From Triglochin maritima (taxonomy: Eukaryota; Streptophyta; Magnoliopsida; Alismatales; Juncaginaceae), in assembly GCA_963682175.1 (NCBI GenBank), contig OY821788.1, positions 14,216,001 through 14,280,000 of the forward strand: DNA of 64,000 bases, given 5' to 3'. A model generated the notes under the pieces. The model searched no databases. It had not been told where the DNA came from and worked only from the letters and a program-made list of their open reading frames with translations. The position numbers and the translations under genes were made by a program. Positions 56,149-64,000 of this stretch are shown in pieces (positions within the stretch are counted from its first letter, which is position 1; each line of letters starts with the position of its first letter).

Positions 56149-57411
56149 TTAGTTCGTCAGCATGTTTCTGATGAAATAGCGAGCCCATCGGTCGCGAGTT
56201 TCATCGAGCTCCTGTTGCGAGAAGGGATCACTACTTTTTGGGAAAACCTATCAAAAAAATACAAGTGTGTTGAATATTAATAACTAAATATTGAAACTAC
56301 ACAACTATACAATTGAATAACGATCTACATTACCTCGGTTAGACATACGTCTTGAGTTACCACATCAAGGATTTTCTCCATGTATCTCATCACGTAGTAA
56401 CCGCATTCCATATTTCCAACCTGCTTCCGGTACTACAAACATAGGAATTCGCTAAATATTTGTTCCTAACTTAATTAACAAAAATGGGATAGAACGTACT
56501 CTCATTCCATGCCATGTTATTCCTGATTTTGTGGTTGTTCTCCTACCACCTAAATCTCTGTAAACCTTAATTGGCCTGAGTAGCACAAGTTAAAATATCA
56601 ATCAATAATACTAATAAAAATCCACGAATTACTTTATTCACGACTAAACGAACTTACATATTCAGAAGTTTCTTTATTGAGTCCCTTGATTTATTCGACC
56701 CCAACGGATCAAACCAATATGCCGAATTAGTCGTTGGGCATACAACGACAAGCATCCAATGAGCCCTGTGTTATATATATAATTAGAAGTTTATTACAAA
56801 ATGAAATTTCACTTTGAATTACAAAGTTTACCTCTCATGATAAGGGAGCAGATAATATTTCTTGTCTTCTTCTTTAAAGAATGTCCCTAGTTGACCCGAT
56901 TTATCGACATTTCCATATATATATGTAGATGGACTGATAAATCCAAATACTTGATCCTCGGGAAAGATTGACCTTCTGGCGTCGTAAAGATGTCTACAAG
57001 TATAAAAATTATAATTTATTACAGTTTTGATAAAATTATTCAATACTTTTCATTGTATACAAAAGAACACTTCACTTGCACGTCGATAATCATGATACAC
57101 AACGAATCCATTTCCTCTAAGTGATCTTCCACACTAACATCTTCTCCATCATTCTTGGAACGACTACATGATTCATTTTCGTCGTGCCATATCCACCGTC
57201 TGTAATTTGGGTCGAAACCTTTCTCAAACAAATGATCTTTCATTTTCCGAAAAGTCAACACTGACATATTATGACACTTATTGCACGGACAATACGCCAT
57301 GTCGCTGTCTTTCATTTTCTTAGAATGTTTTTTGGCAACCTCTAAGAACATATTCACTCCGTTCTCATACTCATCACTCAATCTGTTTGAAACTATCCAC
57401 TCTCGATCCAT
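56149..57411 (-). CDS. Transpos_assoc-C48 protease fusion gene of CACTA-2 (six exons, ~294 aa)
   Basis: Exons I derive on the minus strand: 57411-57071, 56993-56832, 56765-56658, 56575-56500, 56432-56334 and 56247-56149. All introns are GT-AG, phases match, and 885 nt stay open to a TAA. Exon 1 is a Transpos_assoc domain (MDREWIVSNRLSDEYENGV, CPCNKC, then DPNYRRWIWHDE). Exons 2-6 are a Ulp1-like C48 protease: the catalytic His and Asp lie in AHWMLVV and YWFDPLG (exon 3), and the Gln and Cys in KQVGNMECGYYV (exon 5). It ends ELDETRDRWARYF and ten more residues. The first donor is weak (AA|GTGTTC), four bases shorter than the CACTA-1 equivalent. In CACTA-1 these two modules belong at opposite ends of the gene region, so a deletion probably fused them. 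The product may bind DNA or SUMO-like substrates in the nucleus; this is inferred. Confidence 0.72.
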
Positions 57412-57484
57412 TTCAATCTAAACAGACGCAAAATGATAGTTATTATTGCAGAAAATAAATAAAAATTCAATTTAAAAGAATGTG

Positions 57485-58310
57485 TTCGTAGATGAGAAGA
57501 TTCGGAGACATTAAGATGAGAAAAGAATGACTCAGAGGAGAAGAGATGAAGTCCTTAATCTAGCGTGGAATATGGAAGGTTAGAAATCGAACTAAACAAT
57601 CAAGGCCAAAACAAACCTAAAGTCCACTATAGGTCCTTAGTAATAGACGACGCCTAACTTCGAGGTCCCACCGTGGACCACTAGTCTGTAGGAAATCAAG
57701 AACCCGGAGGTCCCTAATATCTCAGGGAGACTAGATGGGCAACGATGTTCAGGCCGAAACGGTCTTAAACATCGAGGACCACTAATCTATAGGAATTCAA
57801 GAACCCGGAGGTTCCTAAATTCTCAGGGAGACTAGATGGGCAACGACATTCAGGCCATAACGGTCTTAAACGGTTTCCTCTCCTTAATGCGTCCGAAAAT
57901 CCTAGGGGCCAACGTCTAATTGATTTTATTAAGGCTCTTTTATTAAGTGATTTTTGGGCCAAGGAAAGGGTGATGAAATCCCCCACCTCATCTCCTATAG
58001 GTGACTGCCCCCTAAGTGTTTTTCATACCTTAATCTAACAAACAGCACACCAAACAAACACTCACCTCACTCTTGTTCCAATGCAAGTCCTACTAACTAA
58101 TGCGTGCTTTCTAATGAATGATGAGTGAAAGATAGTACGTACCTTACGCCAGCAATCTACGACAGAAATCGTAAATAATAGAAAAATACAATGCATGCAA
58201 ATCCTATATGATGAATGACTTAACAAATATTGTCTAATCTTTTGCTTTGGGTTATTAAAGGCCAAGCTGTTTAAGGGGGGCAATGAGTTATTATCATAAT
58301 ATTAAAAATT
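57485..58310 (-). repeat. Athila leader fragment inside CACTA-2
   Basis: Homologous to the A1 leader (about 7570-8290): GACGACGCCTAACTTCGAGG, then GGGTGATGAAATCCCCCACC. No LTR or gag accompanies it. It contains a direct duplication at 57675-57871. It lies just upstream of the fusion gene, so it could supply promoter or 5' UTR sequence. Confidence 0.75.
57675..57871. repeat. 101-bp direct tandem duplication
   Basis: Two units starting at about 57675 and 57776 share GGACCACTA, TCAAGAACCCGGAGGT, CTCAGGGAGACTAGATGGGC and CGGTCTTAAAC with scattered differences. Confidence 0.85.
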
Positions 58311-59454
58311 CAAAAAATTAAGGCAATAAACATTAAAATATTAAAAGCAAGTATTAAAAATAATTACTTGAATTGACAGAAAAACATTTTAAACACAAAC
58401 TATCATGTTATTAATAATAATTGGGAATAAAATTTTATTGAAATTTTGGCAGAACCTCCACTTAAAATTTGATATGTAAAATTCTTCAAATCCTGAAATC
58501 AACAAGAAAATGTATATCTAGTTATATAATCACATTCACATCATGTATTTCTCTACTCAATCCAAACCAAATTCTTAACATAATCCAAACCAAATCAATC
58601 CAATGAAAACAAAGTTTGGTTAAATCATCCAACCAACCCAACTCAATCCAAACCAAATCAATCCAATGAATATGTTTATCAAATATCAACACATAACACA
58701 CATGCAAAAAAACTCCGAGAAGAAGTTGCTTATCACGTCTACATGTCAAGAGTGTACATCCACATCAAGACCATACAACTCATGCCATTACACATCATCA
58801 ATCCATAATTTTGATTTCTTTTTTTCTACTTTGAAAACCATTTGCTACACACCAACAAATTGAATCATTAATTAACTTGGAAAATAAAAGGATTTCTAAA
58901 TGTTGATATTTGCATCAATACACTTAGATTATCACATTAACCAATAATGATTATCACATTAACCAATATTTGCATCAATACGTTATTATTGTGAACTAAT
59001 CCTAATTTGGCGTTGGATTCTTGGTCTAAACTAATCCTAAATTAAGGATCTAAAATTGAGCACGAACCAGAGGAGGGAAAGTTGTGATGCCGGAGGAGCT
59101 CTTTGTGGTTCCCGAAGACGTCGCGGAGGAGACGGCTGTAAACGACACGAGGAAGCTACATGCGGAGAAGGCTAAGTTAGAAAGAATATGTGGAGAAAGA
59201 CGAACTTAAAACAACCAAAAACGAACTTAAAACCTACATGTGGAGAGAGACGGAGGAAGAAGGAGAAGAGGGTCGGAGAAGTGGAGGAGAGCTTCGGAGC
59301 TCGCTGCGGTGCCGGAGACGGTGCGGATCGGTCTGAGGATGGTCGCGGAGGACACTTCGGTCGCGGGACGGCTAGGGTTTGGGTGGGTTTCGACTGAAAT
59401 GAATGAAAGAAAGCACGTCTGTCCGATTTCTTTAAGACCTATATACGTCGGATG
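58311..59454. other. CACTA-2 5' region with a GC-rich segment
   Basis: 58311-59040 is AT-rich with short repeats (CAATCCAAACCAAATCAATCC near 58620 and a second copy; TTATCACATTAACCAATA twice near 58930). 59060-59400 is abruptly GC-rich with purine-rich coding-like sequence; two overlapping plus frames of about 70 aa (59188-59397, 59240-59464) and an earlier ATG frame from 59088 can be read. I recognise no protein. It may be a captured host exon or a 5' UTR. Confidence 0.4.
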
Positions 59455-60958
59455 TGAAGGGTAGGATCGTGTGGGTTATGGGTCCACTAATCACTTTTAA
59501 TCTAATCCCTAATTAATCAAACAATAAACGCAGCGGAAACAATTTAAAGACTAGTAGGGAAATAACATGCAAACCACAAAAGACGCGTCGGTTTTTATAG
59601 AGGTTCGGCACCCCACCCGGGTCCTAGTCCTCTCTTGTAGACTCCGCTCGACTCCGCGAGCTCCGCCTACGTCTTCACTAACCACTCCCCGTTCCGGGCC
59701 GGGAGAGAACGCCTTTACACCACAAGCAACGCGAACAACCCTCGCTTGCTTGAATTCTTCCTCTCACAATCCGAGAGGGACACTTCGGGCTTTCACCGAA
59801 GTCCTTGCTTCTTTTGACAACTCTTGTAACTGAGTGGGATTCACTCTCTAATTGAGCACACTTTGAGTAGGATGAGTATATGATCAAGTGTGTGAAGTTT
59901 AGGCTTAAAGAGTGTAGAATTGGGAGCTTTGAGGATTGAGGTTTCTCTCTAATGTATTGGGACAATTGGAGTTGGAGAGTTGTATTAACAACAAGTCTTG
60001 ATCCTCTATTTATAAGCTCCTAAGGTTTTCTAGCCGTTGGGGATAGATTTGATTGGGTTTTGTGCAAGATACACAAAGCAGAAAATCGGGCTGCAAATCT
60101 GTCCAGAACCGGTCGACCGAAACTACTAAACCGGTCGACCGTTCACTTGATTTCAAAGAGAACGGTCGAACAAAAGAGTATTCGGTCGGACAAACGAGCT
60201 AGAACTTAACTCTACTTAAGTGAATCGGTCGAACCAAAGTATGGGGCGGTCGACCGTTAAGGGGTTTCGGTTGAGAGAAAGGTCAATCGGTCGAACGAGA
60301 AATGTGTCGACCGATAGCAGGGAATTTTGTTTCTTGAAGAAATGTTCAATCGGTCGACCGAAACAAGGTCGTCGTTCGACCGGTTACCGAATGTATTTTG
60401 GGGTTAAGTTTGTTTTATACGAATACGACCGTTATAGGAAAACGACAAGAAAAACGGCCATATTAAAATCCGGGATCGGTCGACCGAAAAGGTAGAACCG
60501 GTCGACCGGAAGAGTTCGGTAAAATCACTGTGGAGAGTCTGTTATAAACCGGTCGAACTGAGAACTGGTTCGGTCGACCGGTTCACACAGGAAATCTGGG
60601 TTTAAGTTTATAAGTGATTTCCGACTAAGGTTTGGGTGATCTAATGAAGTCCAAATAATGTGAAATTTCGTGTGTGACTTCTATAGGGAACCTATTGTGT
60701 ATGTGATTGGTTTTTAACTCTTGTATGCTCAATTTACACATGTTCCTAAGACTCAAAATAAAATCAAGATTACAAGTCTTCATTTAGCTTTATTACAAAT
60801 CTTGACTTGATTTCCTTCCTTCCATGAGTCTTGATCACCTGTAGAGGTTAGCACATGCAATATATATGCAATGCAATATGTGTGCTACTCTACATCATCA
60901 TAATTAAGATTGGGTTAATTAAATCATCAAAACCTAGATTAAGGCCAAAAAGCCAACA
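59455..60958 (-). repeat. 3' LTR of TR-GAG#2
   Basis: 1504 bp; minus strand starts TGTTGGCTTTTTGGC and ends TACCCTTCA, three bases different from the TR-GAG#1 terminus. It has about seven CGGTCGACCG copies between 60113 and 60575, in a different arrangement from copy 1, and a TATA box at 60006-60014 (minus). Confidence 0.93.
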
Positions 60959-61588
60959 ATCTCCCCCTTTTTGATGATGGCAACCTATATCTTAATTCTA
61001 TCTAAATACATGGAATTTGTATATGTAAACTATGCATATTAATGCTCCCCCTATGGATGTGCATAGTTTTTGTTCAATTTTATGCCAAATTCCAAGTTAC
61101 CCCCTTAATTATCTCTCCCCCTTTGACATCCATCAAAAATAATAATTATTTAAGACTTTAAGCTTAGAATTTGGATGTCTTGTAATGAAGTTGCTCCCCC
61201 TAAATTTTGCACTTCATTACTCTAATAAAAGATATAACATTTAAGCTCCCCCTATCAATAAGGCTAAATGGAAACAATGAGTATGATTCAAGTTAAGTTC
61301 ATTTAAGTTTCAACTTAAGCCTTATTCTAACATCCATTTAAAATTTGACATTTAGAATCAATGGATGTGATAAATGATTTGCAATGAATAGGGATAATGA
61401 TTTTCAATGAATTGAACTATATGATATGTCAATTAAGCATATGAACTAGACTAGAGCTAAATTTTCAGAAATTTCTAGGATAGAAATTTATACCAAACTT
61501 GAATCTTGATTAGCTCCAATCTCATTTGGTGATGCAACCGGATTCGAATTCGACGCTTTGGCTCACCCGGTCACCACCAATCTCCTCC
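60959..61588 (-). other. 3' untranslated region and PPT of TR-GAG#2
   Basis: Noncoding. The PPT is 60959-60972; further minus-strand GGGGGAG motifs lie near 61045, 61120, 61195 and 61250, in the same order as in TR-GAG#1. Confidence 0.8.
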
Positions 61589-63229
61589 TCAAGCTCCTAC
61601 AAGAGTAGATTTGGGTACCCAAACAACTTTGGGTCCTTGAACATTAGCTTTTGGGATCCAAACCATTTTGGTTTTGGGTGCCCACACACTTGAGGAACTA
61701 TGGTTAATGAACATATGCTTACCATTTAGAGTAGTGTGAGATACATGGTTTTTCAATTTAAAATTGTAACCTAAACCATGTTTTTGCAAAGATTGCCTTT
61801 GACTACCTAATAGCATGTTAAGCATATGAGTTCCATTAGTGAATCTTTCTAAATCTTTTCTTAATTGCAAGTTAGAAGCTTGAAGATTTAGTTGATCACA
61901 ATCTATAGGTGTTGCTCTTAATTTATCAAGATTTGATGCATTCTTTTCAAATTTAGCAATCACCTCATTCTTCTCATTTATGCATGTATCAATTTGGCTT
62001 TGGAGATCTTTGATTAACTTTCTAGCATTCTTGTTTTTATCACAAATGATCTCATATTGTTTAACTAAGTCATGGAATGCATTTTGAAGCTCATCATGTG
62101 TATAATTTTCATTATTTGCACTAGAGTTTGAGCTATCACTATAATAAGACTTAGTTGAGCATGAATTACTAGAACAAGAGTTAGAATCTACCTCACTTTG
62201 ATCTTCAATAGCCATGAAGCATGAGTGAGCCACTTCTCTTCTACTTTGTAAGGAAGAAGACGATGATGATGGTGATGAAGAATCATCCCATGTAGCCTTG
62301 TGTGCTTCCTCCTTCCTTTCTCTTCTCTTGCTCTTCTCCTTTTCTTTTCTCCTCTCCCTTCTCTCCTTTTTCTTCTCCCCTTCTCTTCTCTCATTTTCAC
62401 TCTCCTCCCTCTCTTTTTCTTTTTCTCTTTTCTCACTTCTTCTACCTCTTCTTTCATTCTTTTCTCCCTTATCCCTCTTGAGGTATTTGAAGAAGTCTTG
62501 GGCAAGGACCTTAATGTCCTCTTCTTCCACCCTCCTTGGCTCATCAAAATTTGCATGTAGTGCAGCCACGGAGTTTTTCTTTGATGCTTCCTTCTCTCTT
62601 CGATGACTCAATTGGAGCTCATAGGCCATGAGATTTCCAATGAGTTCCTCCATCTTCAATTTTGAAAGATCGTGCGATTCTTCGATTGCCACGACCTTGT
62701 CTTCCCAATCGTTGCTCAATGACCGGAGGAATTTTCGAGTCATCTCTCCTTCATTTATCCTTCTTCCAAGAATCAAAAGAGAGTTAGTGATATCGGTGAA
62801 GCGAGTGTTCATGTCGCTTATGTTCTCACCGATTTGCATAGAAAATATTTCATATTTATGCATGAGGAGACTTATCCTAGTTTCTTTGGTTTTGCTATCA
62901 CCCTCATGATGCATTTGTAACCTATGCCATATTTCATTTGCACTTTCACATCCCCTAATTCTATTGTATTCTCCCTCATTAAGGCCACAATAAAGAATAT
63001 TCATAATTTTTGAATTCATTTCAATTTCTTTCATTTGAGCCCTAGATAGAGAATCTAAATCATCTTCATTTGGGGGTATGTATGGATTTTGAATAAACTT
63101 CCAATACTTAAGGTCATTTGATATTAAAAAGATTTTCATTCTATTTTTCCAATAATCATAATTTGACCCATTAAGCAAAGGAGGCCTTGTGGTGCATAAA
63201 CCCTCTAAGTGATTAGATGTGGAAGCCAT
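61589..63229 (-). CDS. Gag protein of TR-GAG#2 (546 aa, intact)
   Basis: Uninterrupted minus-strand ORF starting 39 bases after the PBS. It has the same layout as the 547-aa Gag at 28273: capsid region, Lys/Arg/Glu tract, Ser-rich and acidic stretches, coiled coil, and terminal WAPK/WIPK/WVPK repeats ending before where a protease would start. Most differences are single substitutions (for example K/E and S/N exchanges), with a one-residue length change near residue 225-235. No CCHC knuckle. Two independently inserted intact copies suggest the ORF is maintained by selection or that both insertions are recent. Confidence 0.93.
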   Translation of the reverse strand: MASTSNHLEGLCTTRPPLLNGSNYDYWKNRMKIFLISNDLKYWKFIQNPYIPPNEDDLDSLSRAQMKEIEMNSKIMNILYCGLNEGEYNRIRGCESANEIWHRLQMHHEGDSKTKETRISLLMHKYEIFSMQIGENISDMNTRFTDITNSLLILGRRINEGEMTRKFLRSLSNDWEDKVVAIEESHDLSKLKMEELIGNLMAYELQLSHRREKEASKKNSVAALHANFDEPRRVEEEDIKVLAQDFFKYLKRDKGEKNERRGRRSEKREKEKEREESENERREGEKKKERRERRKEKEKSKRRERKEEAHKATWDDSSSPSSSSSSLQSRREVAHSCFMAIEDQSEVDSNSCSSNSCSTKSYYSDSSNSSANNENYTHDELQNAFHDLVKQYEIICDKNKNARKLIKDLQSQIDTCINEKNEVIAKFEKNASNLDKLRATPIDCDQLNLQASNLQLRKDLERFTNGTHMLNMLLGSQRQSLQKHGLGYNFKLKNHVSHTTLNGKHMFINHSSSSVWAPKTKMVWIPKANVQGPKVVWVPKSTLVGA

Positions 63230-63267
63230 GCTAAAATTACGGTAAAGTAATGAAATTTAGCAAACAA

Positions 63268-63280
63268 GGCTCTGATACCA
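63268..63280 (-). other. Primer binding site of TR-GAG#2, tRNA-Met
   Basis: The minus strand reads TGGTATCAGAGCC, two bases from the 5' LTR at 63283. Confidence 0.93.
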
Positions 63281-63282
63281 AA

Positions 63283-64000
63283 TGAAGGGTAGGATCGTGT
63301 GGGTTATGGGTCCACTAATCACTTTTAATCTAATCCCTAATTAATCAAACAATAAACGCAGCGGAAACAATTTAAAGACTAGTAGGGAAATAACATGCAA
63401 ACCACAAAAGACGCGTCGGTTTTTATAGAGGTTCGGCACCCCACCCGGGTCCTAGTCCTCTCTTGTAGACTCCGCTCGACTCCGCGAGCTCCGCCTACGT
63501 CTTCACTAACCACTCCCCGTTCCGGGCCGGGAGAGAACGCCTTTACACCACAAGCAACGCGAACAACCCTCGCTTGCTTGAATTCTTCCTCTCACAATCC
63601 GAGAGGGACACTTCGGGCTTTCACCGAAGTCCTTGCTTCTTTTGACAACTCTTGTAACTGAGTGGGATTCACTCTCTAATTGAGCACACTTTGAGTAGGA
63701 TGAGTATATGATCAAGTGTGTGAAGTTTAGGCTTAAAGAGTGTAGAATTGGGAGCTTTGAGGATTGAGGTTTCTCTCTAATGTATTGGGACAATTGGAGT
63801 TGGAGAGTTGTATTAACAACAAGTCTTGATCCTCTATTTATAAGCTCCTAAGGTTTTCTAGCCGTTGGGGATAGATTTGATTGGGTTTTGTGCAAGATAC
63901 ACAAAGCAGAAAATCGGGCTGCAAATCTGTCCAGAACCGGTCGACCGAAACTACTAAACCGGTCGACCGTTCACTTGATTTCAAAGAGAACGGTCGAACA
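63283..64000 (-). repeat. 5' LTR of TR-GAG#2, cut by the window end
   Basis: The first 718 bp (U5/R side) match 59455-60172. If it has the same length as the other LTR it would end near 64786, outside the window. Confidence 0.92.

Larger units (their letters stand above)
55397..59454 (-). mobile_element. CACTA-2, left part
   Basis: Starts CACTACTACAGAAAAGGG, nearly the same first 30 bases as CACTA-1, preceded by TTG as possible target duplication. It contains a minus-strand Transpos_assoc-C48 gene but no tnp2 transposase. An Athila leader fragment (57485-58310) lies upstream of the gene. At 59454 it is interrupted by TR-GAG#2 within TATACGTCGGATG, which looks like the other subterminal region. 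The right end would be outside the window. Confidence 0.75.
59455..64000 (-). mobile_element. TR-GAG#2: second gag-only copia element (partial in window)
   Basis: Minus-strand element: 3' LTR 59455-60958, PPT 60959-60972, 3' untranslated region, intact Gag ORF 61589-63229, PBS 63268-63280, and a 5' LTR from 63283 that runs past the window end. Visible LTR landmarks are offset by exactly 3828, so the two LTRs are very similar. Inserted in the CACTA-2 subterminal region; the expected target duplication would be GGATG. Confidence 0.93.

Overview
This is a piece of a flowering-plant nuclear genome, made almost entirely of nested transposable elements. The evidence is plant Ty3/gypsy elements of the Athila type, plant Ty1/copia elements with a tRNA-Met primer site, CACTA (En/Spm) DNA transposons carrying tnp2, Transpos_assoc, DUF4216 and C48 (Ulp1-like) modules, canonical GT-AG introns and AT-rich spacer. 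I see no host single-copy gene, rRNA, tRNA or CRISPR array. I cannot name the species.

Layout. 1-1270: decayed chromovirus-type pol. 1271-9144: minus-strand Athila-like element A1 (gag-pro only, pol deleted), followed by a second gag-pro fragment (9145-10138). 10139-17709: minus-strand Athila-like element B, heavily deleted, carrying a solo LTR (13554-14968). 17710-19274: LTR pieces. 19275-~25003: CACTA-1 with decayed transposase and protease. ~25004-33852: truncated minus-strand copia element (copia-1), into whose gag a complete, young gag-only copia element (TR-GAG type, 26744-32050, identical-looking LTRs, TTTAT target duplication) has inserted. 33853-43140: plus-strand Athila-3 with gag, protease, RT, RNase H and integrase remnants, split by a solo copia LTR (35952-37480) and a solo LTR-B (40997-42427). 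43141-46327: LTR pieces and a solo LTR-A (44228-45792). 46328-47044: CACTA-3 end. 47045-54827: two LTR-A element 3' ends in inverted arrangement, with another solo LTR (51811-53353). 54828-55396: low-copy-looking spacer. 55397-59454 and probably beyond: CACTA-2, with an apparently intact six-exon gene fusing a Transpos_assoc domain to a C48 protease. 59455-64000: second gag-only copia copy (minus), also with an intact Gag ORF, running off the window.

How it works together. Almost every element here is non-autonomous or dead. The gag-only copia family would need RT and integrase from a relative, possibly of the copia-1 kind. CACTA-2 shares its terminal sequence with CACTA-1 and would need a transposase supplied in trans. 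The most interesting signals are the intact Transpos_assoc-C48 fusion, the gag-only family with a charged tract where the zinc knuckle normally lies, and two palindromic promoter designs in the LTRs: arrays of CGGTCGACCG in the copia U3, and an E2F-like dyad plus a U-snRNA-type USE/TATA pair in the Athila-like U3.
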